Positions 11,252 through 21,565 of a stretch of 64,000 bases of DNA are shown here, piece after piece; position 1 is the stretch's first letter, and each line of letters opens with the position of its first letter. The DNA lies in NCBI RefSeq assembly GCF_014839805.1, contig NC_051128.1, positions 13,902,466 to 13,966,465 on the forward strand, written 5' to 3'. Made by a program: the position numbers and the translations under genes. The notes below the pieces were generated by a model. That model did no database searches, had not been told where the DNA came from, and saw nothing but the letters and a program-made list of their open reading frames with translations. Origin of the DNA: Manduca sexta (Eukaryota > Arthropoda > Insecta > Lepidoptera > Sphingidae).

Positions 11252-12680
11252 TTTTTTTTTTTTTTTTTTTTTTTATTATAGAGTAATAACAGCTGTTTAA
11301 CAATTTCATATATATAACAGTTTAACAATAATTTGAAAGCCAAAAAAATTACTCATTTTACAACTTAAGTTACATTTCAGACGGTTTTTGTGGAGAGTTA
11401 AAAAAGAAAGAAAAGGCGGGGCAAATTAATATAACGATAAATAAACGATGTCATAGTAACACGCGTATATACGGATTAAGCATACCATATATATCATATA
11501 TATAATATGTGTACATATATCAATAAATATTATAAATACATACATACATACCAGTAAAATTCCTTATAAGTTGCCATACATGTCGGTGTAATTAATAAAT
11601 GAGTATTTTTGTTATAATCATAATCATACCGAAGAGAACAAAAACACGGTGGAAAAGAAATAAATAAATAAAGATAATATCATTTTGTTCGATTCGCAAT
11701 TAATATTCCAAGATTTTAGTACGGCATACATACCGCGTACACTAACGGCTACACCACAGAAGCAATCAAACATAAGCATTTACTAACATATTATTATTAA
11801 AGAATTAGGGATCCGAAGGCTGAAAGTGACGTTTTACATGGCACAGAAAACTGTGTTTGGACCCTACAAAAGGGTCAATGCAAGAAAAGTGTTCGTTGTA
11901 AGTATTTGGTAGTCTCGCAAACACGGAGTTTTACCATAATTTGTGTTATGAGGTGGAACCCGAAGTAAAGGTGTGTGCCGGGTGCGGCGTTTAGGTGTTG
12001 CTAGAGATATAAGTTCAACAATTTCAGCACAGTCGAGACGACTGCGAATAACATCATATAAAAACCCATATCGAGTACTTGGCGACGTTCTTTTAATGTA
12101 AAAAGACCATAAGTTTGACAAATGTTCTCATAGCTAGCTGCTGTAGAGGCTTTTACATACAAAATTGAGATGCCGTACAAATTTCTTTTGTATGCTTTCA
12201 ATGCGATTGATATATGTGTTATAATTAGGGCACCAAACTGGACTTGCATATTCTAATACACTGCGTACGTACGCATAATATACTATTTTAAAGCTAACTG
12301 GGTCAGAAAAAGGACGGCAAGTTCTTATCAGGAAACCAAGGTTACGGTAAGCTTTGCTAATAATCGTATCAATATGCGTAGACATTGTCATTTTCCTATC
12401 AAAATATACACCCAGGTCACGCACTACTTCAGTTCTCTCAATTAAAGTTCCGTTAAAATGGTAGGGAAATATTATAGGGTTCCTTTTCGTGTAAAGCTAA
12501 TACATTGGCATTTTCCAATGCTGATAGAAATTCTGTTATGATTGTAATAATTAATTAGTCTATTGAGGTCATCTTGTAAACGCTCACATTCAGTAACAGA
12601 GGCAACCTTCATATAAATTAATTTTTTGGAAGTAAATAAATATTTTTTGGATAACTCAAATTCTACTGAATTTATAAAAA
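11252..12680 (-). mobile_element. Jockey-type non-LTR retrotransposon, 5'-truncated and dead
   Basis: Minus-strand LINE remnant. The oligo-T run at 11252-11273 is the poly(A) tail, 11274-11863 is probably the 3' UTR, and the reverse-transcriptase C-terminal region lies at 11864-12620. Recognisable pieces in order are 'SVTECERLQDDLNRL', 'RDLGVYFDRKMT', 'VRSVLEYASPVWCP', 'RIESIQKKFVRHL' and 'YGFLYDVIRSRLDC'. At least three frame shifts separate them, so no protein can be made. The catalytic F-A-D-D segment is missing, so the copy is truncated just after it. Assignment to the jockey group rests on the order of these motifs. Confidence 0.8.
12134..12424 (-). pseudogene. Reverse transcriptase fragment (LINE)
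   Basis: This is the largest open piece of the LINE at 11252-12680, with 'DLGVYFDRKM', 'SKAYRNLGFLIRTC' and 'LEYASPVWCPNYN'. It lies in a different frame from the pieces upstream (12472-12620) and downstream (11864-12121). The reading shifts near 12470 around 'ggaaccc'. Confidence 0.8.
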
Positions 12681-13396
12681 CCGATACCCTAACACATTCT
12701 AAAGTAGAAATATAATGTATTGTACTATTAGTGCAAAACGTGACTTGCACTAATGGAATGGTCATACGCTATCCGCAGTAGAACTCTACGGTAAAAGATT
12801 CATCACTTACATTTGAAAATTACAGTAAGTTGTATGGTATTAAAACTTTGTTATATCTATAATGTTAGCGCATTTCGTGCTCTATTTTCCCGCGCAAATT
12901 TTCATGTGTTTTGTTTTTATTGTTTTGCAAGCGTTGCAACCGCACAATGTAATGTTGGAGTCTAATATTTTATTTTAACTGTTAATTTCTTATTGTATTT
13001 ACAATTCTGTTTTAATACTGTTAGTCACATACCCTAATGGTACATACTAAATATTAAGGACCTCGTAAATTAATTGTATGTGTGTCTGAATGTGTGATTT
13101 CATTAATCATTTACAAGGATCCGGTATAAAAGTTATCTTGCCAACTTTCAAATTACGTATATACGAAAGTATTTAATTCAAACACTAATTAAACAATATA
13201 AACAGTAAATTTGATAATAACCTATAATCCCAGTACAGATAAATTTTCCAAGATGTTAAGAACAGCATACTTAATTCTATACCGCGAAATATTACTAGAC
13301 TAAAATGCATCCACAGATTACTGTATGCTGAACGATGTGCTGAGGCTGCTCGTGGCGTCATCGCACTAGCAATCCGATTATTATTCGGCTAACTAA
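12681..13396. other. No recognisable gene
   Basis: AT-rich flank between the LINE and the Harbinger element. It ends with the left target duplication TAA at 13394-13396. Confidence 0.4.
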
Positions 13397-14024
13397 CGCC
13401 CGAAATTAATAACCAATCCTAATCCAATGTATGCCATCTAAGATTGATAATTCATTCGTTTTTATGGGTAAAGCATGCCAATAACCAATCCATAGATTCA
13501 GTAAGCTATCTCTAACAATAATCGATCTTTGAGAGGACGGATTACAGGTCATAGATTACCCTCTGTATGAAAATAACAGTTTACGCTTGCCAATACTCTA
13601 TCTACCCGTTTTGACATTTGATTTGAATGTTGTAAACAATCGCATTTTCCAATCGGACCAATTCCTCAGTTTACTCAATATGTTTTGAATATCGCTTACA
13701 CTGATTTTAAGGGAAACGAAAAGGCAATGGAAATATCCATATTCTGTAGTGACAGTGACGACAGTGATTTGGAGGGACTAGCGATACTGATAGCGAAAGT
13801 GAAAGTCGCGCTTCATCACGGGTAATGAAAAGAGTTAACTACATGCAGACCCTGGATGAGTTTGATTTCACGTTTGGATTAGGCTTTCGAAATCTGCTTG
13901 CCAATCATTGTTAGTTAAACTGATCTCGTATATTCGTGTTACGTACAAGGTAAATAATTTTTGACATTATTTACAAAAAATACCGTACCTACCGAACTAT
14001 TAGATAGGCACTAACAAGGGGCAA

Positions 14025-14354
14025 TTGCATCGTTTTTTCAGGAACTATGGTGTTTCTCCATTCCATCAACTTTTGCTGTGGAATAGGAAATATTTATATT
14101 ATCTTTTCAGGACATTTGGTACATGGAAACGTCGCTTCCCTGTGATTGCATTGACATTGCGTTTATCTTTACCTAAAGTTCAAACAATAATAATTGCAAC
14201 TGCAGTTTTGCACAATATTTGTCGGAATCACAGGCTAGAGGAAATTCCAACCCAAGTGGAATTATCAACTGCTGATATTATTAATTATGAGAACAATATA
14301 GAAAATCAAGATGTTGGAGAAAGAACAGCATTAACAAATAACTTCTTTACTTAG
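14025..14354 (+). pseudogene. Harbinger transposase, C-terminal fragment
   Basis: About 109 codons open, without a credible start codon. The translation contains 'FGTWKRRFPVIALTLRL' and 'IIIATAVLHNICRNHR', the C-terminal signature of DDE_Tnp_4 (PIF/Harbinger, HARBI1-like) nucleases. The catalytic aspartates that should precede it are absent. Two acceptor-like sites (ttttttcag at 14041, cttttcag at 14110) could be remnants of the original introns. It lies within the TIR-bounded element 13397-15304. Confidence 0.82.
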
Positions 14355-14494
14355 TAAAATTAAATACCATTACAATCACTGCTATTTATTTTATTGCTTA
14401 TCTACATTTGTAATTCAAAATAATAATTACAAATTAACATAGTTTTATTAGTTGAAAGTTAAAACATACAAACAGGCAAAATTTCCATACATTA

Positions 14495-14780
14495 TCTATA
14501 CTATTATATAAAGCTGAAGAGTATGTTCGTTTGAACGCGCTGGTCTCAGGAACTTCTGGTTCGAATTGATAAATTCTTGTAGTGTTGGATAGCCCATTTA
14601 TTGAGGATGGCTATTATAGGGTATATGTATATCATCACACTATGACCACACTATGACCAAAAACGGCTAAAACTGATTACTTTTGAGAGCTTCCGTTGCG
14701 TGCGCTGCATAAACGGTTAAAGTTATGCAACAATTATGTATAACGGAATTGTAATTTGTTCCTTAACACTTGATAATGTG
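14495..14780 (+). mobile_element. Helitron-like element nested in Harbinger
   Basis: It starts after an A with 'tctatactattatataaag', the same 5' end as 62210-63220 (minus strand), followed by 'acgcgctggtctcaggaact', 'gtgttggatagccca' and 'cataaacggttaaagttatg'. No 3' GC hairpin/CTAG end is visible before about 14780, so it is 3'-truncated or the end has decayed. Confidence 0.65.
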
Positions 14781-15307
14781 TACAGAGTCCAATTATTATT
14801 ATATGGCACCGAGTTTACTGCGTACTTCATACTAAAAACTAAATCCTTTAAAGATTTATTAATATATTATGAACAATGTTATTAAACTTCAGTGTCAAAA
14901 TATGTCAGCAACCAAATTACTCACGTTCCATTTTGAAACTAATTAAAAAGTTTGTATCTTAAATATGACATGTACTAATTATTAATTATTTCTTTTGAGG
15001 GCTAAAATATATAAAATATTTTTTTATTACTCCAAGTCTTATTTTTCGCAATTAGGTAAATATTGAAACGAATAGTTTGTATGGAAAATACAAAAGTATT
15101 TTTTACGAATGGAATATTCTGCATAAAATGGAATGGTCAGGAGGGAACGCATCTGGAAAGGATTGCCAGCGATCTATCGTTGAAGGCAAGCAAGGATAGG
15201 CGAGTTAAGATATTGGCATGCCGATAGGAGACCAATCGAAAGATAGTCGGCAATCTAAGATAGGTTTTAGTCTTGGATAGTAGATACATTATTAATTTCG
15301 GGCGTAA

Positions 15308-16050
15308 GTATATATTATTCATGAGGATTAATCTGTCATAACAATATCGTAAAGAATCGATCAAAATGGAATTATGGTGTACAACATGCACTAGAAAGGA
15401 GGTTACGATGAACTTGTAACTAGCTCGTTTGAACGACACGAAAATGTAAGTCACACGTCGCGAGTCATTGCTTGCTTGTTTGCTTGTCGAATTTCAAATC
15501 TACTTAATATGAAATAATATTCAAATTTTATTATTTCGTATCTCGTGTCATAAATGAGGTTTTAGTAAATATTTAGAATTATTACTCGATAAAAAAAAAA
15601 CTAGATATTTTTTCAATTTTCGAATTTAAAATGTCCAATTCATAAGGATTAATTTTGTTTATAAAAAGTTGCGTTCCACTCTTTATTGTGTCGCACTGTA
15701 ACGACTTTCTTAACTCCACCTTAACAAAAATGTCGAGAGAATTTTCTAGAAATAACAACAATTTTCAGTTATCACGAGTCAATAGTTGTGATAACTTTTA
15801 ATTGGCCATACGTTAATAGACCACGGAGCTATCGAAAGCGTGTAATTAGCGATATAATTCTGCGTGTTAGTACGTTTATAGAACGTTCAATGGTCTCTTT
15901 GATTCTGGGTTTAAATTGAATTAACGTTGACTCATGGTAGTCGTAGACCTTTTCTACAACGAATTTGTTGGATCCTCGTCGGACGATCAAACGGGATATG
16001 CTCATTAATGTAATGATTATATTTTAGTTTTTAATTCGACGGAGTCATTT
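15308..16050. other. No recognisable gene
   Basis: AT-rich interval to the right of the Harbinger element, with only short frames. Confidence 0.4.
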
Positions 16051-16215
16051 GTTTTTTTTTTATTTATTTATTAAGGCTCTGGAAACAAGTCCATTAGGCC
16101 CAAGGAGTAATTTGACAGTTGAAGTGTTGCCAGAGATAAAGGGTAATTTAACAATTATGAGGCAATTGTCCATTTTGCAACATTTACAAGTTTATTGTAA
16201 ACTAATAATATAAAT
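16051..16215 (-). repeat. Possible LINE 3' end
   Basis: A T-run followed by 'atttatttattaaggctctgg' looks like the poly(A) end of a retroelement on the minus strand. There is no coding part. Confidence 0.3.
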
Positions 16216-16754
16216 TAATTAAAGATGTACCTCCACCGTGGTGCCGCGCAATATTATTATCGAGTAAAAATGTCACGCACTGGCATTCGATAAAATGAAC
16301 AAATTGAACTGATTTCACGGAATGAAAGAATGGTATTTGTAGGTTTGAACTTAATTAAATATATAAATATAAGACTTTTGGAAGTATTCATGTCATTGTG
16401 AAAAGTTTTATTATCAAACATACAAGCGAGCAATAACTAGTTGATAATTATGGTAAAATGTGCATGATTATTGTTCAACACTTTTCCGTTCTTGTCAGTT
16501 CTACAACCATAAATACTTGCACACTACACTCAATTTAACAACACAAACATCGATAAATAAAAAGATTTTGCAAAAGGTTTCCTCTTTATAAACACAATGC
16601 CCATGCTTGACTTCACACAATTACTTTATATGGCTTCTTTTGACGTTTCCAAAATAGTTCTAGTTCTTTCGGACACTGACAAAATCAGTCTTATGTCTTG
16701 GGAGTCTAATTCTCATTTAATAGACATTTCTGTATAATAGATATAAAGGAAAAA

Positions 16755-16980
16755 TCACACACACACACTTTTATCCCTGAAAGGGTAGGCAGAAGCATCT
16801 ATTGCATCCACTTTTCCCATGATGTGATAGGTGGCGAGCCTATCGCCATAGGGGCCCAAATTTTAGACTTCGAATTGATGCTGAACAGAAAACTCTCATT
16901 ATGTGCCGATACAGGATTCGAACCCAAGACCTCAGAGCCGTAGTCGTATCGCGATCGCAATATAGTCGAGGCCAATGATT
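16755..16980 (-). mobile_element. SINE family A copy
   Basis: In reverse orientation to 17845-18120. The (AC)n at 16755-16770 is the TG tail, then 'cacatcatggga'-like sequence in complement, and 'caggattcgaacccaagac' (16913-16931) is the tRNA-derived box B in complement. Confidence 0.75.
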
Positions 16981-16988
16981 TTATAACT

Positions 16989-17412
16989 TTTTACTAAAAT
17001 GTCATTGAGACTGGTGGTAGACTGAGTAGGTCTCTCATATGTGAGAGTCCGCATCGGTAGGTACCACTAGATGGTTTTTATCTAATCATTTTACTAAAAT
17101 GTCATTGGTAGTAGACTGAGTAGGTCTCTCATATGTGAGAGCGCATCGGTAGGTACCACCAGAATGTCTATTTCTGCCGCCAAGCAGCAGTGTGTCAGTC
17201 ACTGTTGTGTTCCGGCTTGAAGAACATTGTAGCCAGTGTAACTACTGGACATATACTTAACATCTCATGTCTTAGGATGGCGAGCGCAGTAGAATACCAA
17301 ATAATACTTTGTAATTCAAGGTGTTGGATGGTGTTTCTACTGTTGATGGGCGGTCGTATCGCTTACCATCAGGCGAACGGTAAGCAAGTCTCGTCATTCA
17401 AAGGTCAAAAAA
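16989..17412 (+). repeat. Dispersed repeat family C copy with internal 100-bp duplication
   Basis: It matches 866-1170. The first part is duplicated in tandem: 'ttttactaaaatgtcattg' begins at 16989 and again at 17089, each followed by 'gactgagtaggtctctcata' and 'gcatcggtaggtaccac'. The rest matches 'tggcgagcgcag', 'caaggtgttggatggtg' and 'atcaggcgaacggtaagc'. Confidence 0.78.
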
Positions 17413-17844
17413 GTGTCAAGGCAGTCACTTTGCCGTGAATTATAACTTTGTCAAAGATCACTTTACATATCTACTAGTATACTGAGTAGTCACCCGTAAA
17501 CACGTGTATACGTGCATTTCATAAATATTTTACCTTTTGAAAATGCACAATACTTTTATGAATGCTCGGCCGAACACAATTCCTTTAGCTTTATGCAGTA
17601 TATGGGGCATGAGAATGCTCTTTGTCAAACGTTCGTCACGTTTTGATTTTTTCGTTGAACTGAACAAAACTGTTTTTGCCTCGTTACTAAATCCCTCAAA
17701 GAGTCTAGTGTGGAGTTCCTTTGCCAATTAGATCGCGCAGTCACTTTGAACAGACACGTATTCAAGTAATACAACTACTTATTCGTCTGTAGATACCCTT
17801 GAATGTAAACCTTATTTATCTTTATTTTAATACGTAATGAAAAA
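17413..17844. other. No recognisable gene
   Basis: Two ~65-codon frames overlap on opposite strands at 17530-17731. Neither resembles a known family or shows splice context I trust. Confidence 0.35.
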
Positions 17845-18120
17845 ATGACTGCCTCGGTGGCGTAGTTGTACTGCATGCGCGGTACGACAGCGCTCTAAAG
17901 TCCTGGGTTCGAATCCTGGGTCGGGAAAAATGATATTTGGGTTTTACTGCTCAGTATCAGCCCGGAGTCTGGAATTTGTGCCCAATATGGCGATAGGCTC
18001 GCCCCCTATCACATCATGGGACGGAACACACTTGGTAAAAAAATGGGTGTCTTGGTTGCACCTCAGCATAGGCCTTTTGGGGATAAATGCGTGATGTTGT
18101 GTGTGTGTGTGTGTGTATGT
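17845..18120 (+). mobile_element. tRNA-derived SINE, family A (best copy)
   Basis: The head reads like a tRNA: box A-like tggcgtagttg at 17858-17868 and a consensus box B GGTTCGAATCC at 17906-17916. The body follows ('ctgctcagtatcagcccgga', 'ccccctatcacatcatggga', 'ttggttgcacctc') and the tail is a (TG)n microsatellite. There is no tRNA-like 3' acceptor stem, so it is a SINE and not a functional tRNA. Other copies or fragments lie at 640, 16755 (minus), 19530, 25855, 37510 and 40786 (minus). Confidence 0.85.
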
Positions 18121-18194
18121 GTGAAAAAACTTCGTACTCCTTTTTAAGTATAATGTGCGGAGGGGTGTGATATTTGGCATAATTAAAGTTGGAC

Positions 18195-18240
18195 TAAAAG
18201 CTTAATCCCTCTCAGTAGTAGAGGAGGTCTGAGCCGGCCA
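18195..18240 (+). repeat. SINE family B fragment
   Basis: 'ggactaaaagcttaatccct' followed by 'ctcagtagtagaggaggt' matches the 3' half of the copy at 54199-54525. Confidence 0.6.
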
Positions 18241-18257
18241 CGGGGCTTCTCTACGTG

Positions 18258-18306
18258 CAGCCATGTATTATAAATTATAACGTTCATAATTTATAATACA
18301 TGGCTG
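18258..18306. repeat. Perfect hairpin (21-bp arms, 7-nt loop)
   Basis: Arms 18258-18278 and 18286-18306 are exact reverse complements with loop aacgttc. The arms are AT-rich with GC ends (cagccatg/catggctg). The left arm begins just after the SINE B fragment. Confidence 0.85.
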
Positions 18307-19529
18307 AGAAGTATAGAAAACTAAAATGTAAATGTACATACAAATTTATTAAATTCGACGGTCGAATTTGGACGTCTTGGCGATCACTCATAAACAGTAA
18401 TTTCTTGATTTGTTATTTTGTCAAAAGGAAAATAATGGAATTATGAATGTCTAGATAGATATGACTATTTTAGCGGTTCATAAAATCCTTCACATTTTAT
18501 TTTTATTTGCTAGGTCTGTCATGTTAGGTTTTAGATGATAAAAGAAGAGGCCTTAAAGCCGTGTCTCCTTCCGAGTAGACGAAAATAGCATAGATTCTAA
18601 ATACATTGGGAGGCATTAGCAGTCTAAAATTGCTCTGTCAGCGAGCGATTATGTTCTAAATAACCAAATTAACCCCTTAATACATAAATAGCCAATCATA
18701 TCATAAATCATCACTCTTTGTATACAATAAGTGGATTTGCAAAGCTAATGCGCAAAATACAACTTTTTATATGGCTAACAATGCTCGTGAAAAATTTTCA
18801 AACTAATATTCCCATTATTCGTAATAAACGGAACAGGCATGGTGCAAAGTTAACTCTTCAACTATCATTTCACCATCCATAATTAAAAGTAAACTGGATT
18901 GGAAGTTTCGTACAATTAAAGTTTCATTTCCTTGTCATTAGAGTTTAAATTAAGGGTTATTATTACACATAGCATAGTTTAAAACAATGGTCAATCTAGA
19001 CATTTAGTAAAGTTTATAATTAGACAGTAACGTTAAAAATAATATATTAATTAATATTTTTAAAATTAAGTAGTGAACCGAACATAATTGTTTTTGTAAT
19101 TTAACTTATTAAAGTATGAATTAATTTTACCGCAGATTTAAAAATACAACAAAAATCAAGGTCCTTCATATATTTTTGCCACATTTACTACACGTATGAC
19201 AACTTTAAGATCTCAATAGCAGAGTCCCTGCATCTCTAATGAAGCCAAAGGTCTCGTTTTTGCTATAGGAATCTACGGGGCACAAGAAATCCTATGTTTG
19301 TTACATGTATATTTAATTTTTTCTTGGAGTTCTTCGGTGTTGTACTGGAACACTCTGCCATATATAATTCATGTTTTGCATGTAGCGGAGGTATCACGCA
19401 ACGGCGCTGTTTGACCCTCTTTTAAGATAGCTCTAGGATTTTGAAGATGCATTTTCTCAACACTAAGGTACTCTTGATGCATATTTATAAGGATGACCTA
19501 TTTTGATCAAGTATTTTTTCACTTTTTTG
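18307..19529. other. No recognisable gene
   Basis: AT-rich DNA. Nothing assignable. Confidence 0.4.
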
Positions 19530-19750
19530 ACAGCCTCGGTGGCGTACTTGTATTGCGAACGTGGTACGAATTGCATTGACAAATTCCAGCCTCTGGGCCG
19601 ACCTGAAAGCTGGAATTTTGTGTCCAACATAACGACAAGGTCGCTCCATATCACATCATGGGACTGAATACACATGGCCAAAAAAGAGTGTCCTGGTTGC
19701 ATCTCTACTACCCCTTTGAAGATAAAGGCGTGACGTGTGTATCTGTTGTG
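19530..19750 (+). mobile_element. SINE family A copy (decayed)
   Basis: 'gacagcctcggtggcgtact' (box A region), 'cacatcatgggactgaatac', 'gtcctggttgcatctc' and a TG-rich tail. Box B has been lost. Confidence 0.75.
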
Positions 19751-20263
19751 TTAATTTTTTCCAATTGCGCTCTTATATCTTAAGTTTGTCATGCCTGTAC
19801 GTTTGACCTTTAAAGAGATGGTTCGAGCAAAACGGCGCGCTAACTGTATTGAAGCGAACAAAACTGTATTGAAGCTATCTATTCGAAATTAATAATACGT
19901 ATAAAAAAAATACGTCATATTTCTATAATATGTCATCTTATGTTTCATAGTTTACAATTTTCGCAAAGACCTAAAATTTATTTTTTAAAGCAATTATTTA
20001 TAAATCTTTTCACATTACCGCCCGTAATTGTGTGCCGTAAATGTATGGAAGGAATGCTCAAGGCTATTTATTAGCTCGGGGGAACACTTTAATGCTGACT
20101 ACTATGATGACGTATTCGACGAAGCGAAGCTTAGTCCGTTTTTCAAAAGTTAAAAATATATTAGTTGTTAACGTTTATAAAACATTGAATGACTTTATTT
20201 GTTCTATTACATGACTGTCTCCGAAAAAAAAATCAATATTGCGCTCTCTAATAAAATAAATAA
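19751..20263. other. No recognisable gene
   Basis: AT-rich DNA without assignable features. Confidence 0.4.
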
Positions 20264-20464
20264 CTATTCCAAAATTGTTAATTTGTTATTTAGTCGACCA
20301 AAAGCTGATTTCTGTTTGCGACCTTTTTTATTTTTCCTTTTTTCATGCTATAGCTTTAATTTTTAACTTATCTTTGACAATTTCTATTTTATAGTAACTT
20401 AAAAAAGGTCGCACACAGAAATGAGTTTTTTGACGATATCCACAAATTAATAATTTTGGAATAG
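20264..20464. mobile_element. MITE-like inverted-repeat element, 201 bp
   Basis: The left arm 20264-20330 and right arm 20398-20464 are imperfect reverse complements. Both ends read ctattccaaaatt inward, and both arms contain 'atttctg' and 'gcgaccttttttA'-type blocks. The arms take up about two thirds of the element. There is no coding capacity and no clear target duplication, so the superfamily is unknown. Confidence 0.7.
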
Positions 20465-21424
20465 GTCATTGTTTTATAAGGAGAACGATTGTATTACGGG
20501 TCTTCTAGTCAACTCTTTACGTTGGCTGTTCGATTTCCTTCGATCATAATTGGAACTATTCTATAGTCTCATAATGCGTATTACACTAGAAACAATATTA
20601 AAAAACTATATAGAGTAAACAGACTATATCCAAATAGACTAACGTACGGAATCTTAACCAGAACGGTCTATTCATCAATTGAAACGAACACAAAGTGACG
20701 TTGATCAAAGGCTTATCAACTAACCTGCAAACCAAAGGATGCTATTAAATTATTTTATGCTCTCGCCTGTCATAAAGGCCGGGATGTGAGTGAATACGTT
20801 TTTCCTTTTTTGCGTAGTCCATTGATTGGTCTGCGTGATTCACAAGCTTTTAAGAGCTCCGCTGCCTTTTCACGCGCTTAAACGGCCTAACTGACCTCGA
20901 CGGATATTTTTTAGCGTAGTTCTGCTTGGTTTTATGTTTTTGCTGATATTTTTCTGTGAAATTGTTGGTACGTAAATGTTGGACACGTATTTGGAACATC
21001 ACATCGCTGTTTTGTAGAAGGGGTTAATTGTTTTTTCAAAAATAGGCTTTTTTCACCGGTTTGGATTTACCCGCAAAGTTGGTTATGTATACATAAACAT
21101 ATCTACTGAAAATTCAATCTGTCAGCTCATAAAAAAAAACAGTAAGCTATAAACTTTAACCATTTATTTCTCTACATACACATAAATACACCAAAAAAAT
21201 GAATCAGACAATTTGTTGTTAGTTTAATTAAAACATTAGACGCTGTATTCAACCATAGTCTTCGGGACCACGGCGCGGCGTAATGTATTTACATACTTAA
21301 ATATGGTTTACGTCGGCTAGCAAATGAGGCTGTGACGATCTATCAAATCTCAATGGGCCAGCGTGGAATATGGTCTAAACACTTTGATACATGGAGGAAG
21401 GTTTTTCTGTAGACATTTATAGTT
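20465..21424. other. No recognisable gene
   Basis: AT-rich. The segment 21150-21187 ('aaccatttatttctctacat') recurs nearly exactly at 56467-56505, marking another dispersed repeat, possibly a retroelement tail. Confidence 0.45.
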
Positions 21425-21565
21425 TTACTACCTATTGCCCACGGTTCGGTCTGCATGAAATAGTTTATTCCGGGTTACAACGTAGCCAGAAAAAAAAACA
21501 AAGTCGATTTTCCTGAGATTAGAGCGTTCTAACAAACAAAGTAACTCCTCATATATGGTATAGAT
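21425..21565 (-). repeat. Decayed Helitron-like or related repeat fragment
   Basis: 'tttcctgagattagagcgtt' followed by 'ctaacaaacaaagtaactcc' is a reverse-orientation match to 'acgcgctaatctcaggaa' of the Helitron-like family. The ends are not clear. Confidence 0.4.

Larger units (their letters stand above)
13397..15304 (+). mobile_element. PIF/Harbinger DNA transposon, 1908 bp, defective
   Basis: The ends are a perfect 16-bp inverted repeat (cgcccgaaattaataa at 13397-13412, its complement at 15289-15304), flanked on both sides by TAA (13394-13396, 15305-15307). This is the three-base TWA duplication typical of PIF/Harbinger. Subterminal regions are rich in short 'gatag/ctatc' words. Inside are remnants of a transposase: a possible N-terminal piece (13731-13920, interrupted by stops) and a clear C-terminal piece (14025-14354). 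A Helitron-like sequence is nested at about 14495-14780. Central transposase sequence is missing, so the element is non-autonomous. Confidence 0.88.

Noticed and set aside
15137..15454. 105-codon minus-strand frame
   Set aside because: Overlaps the right terminal region of the Harbinger element and its boundary, so it cannot be an ancestral gene.
17530..17731. Opposing ~65-codon frames
   Set aside because: Both strands open at once, no similarity I can name, flanked by repeats.
17858..17916. Possible tRNA gene (box A and box B)
   Set aside because: No acceptor stem pairing or 3' end. The sequence continues into a SINE body repeated elsewhere.
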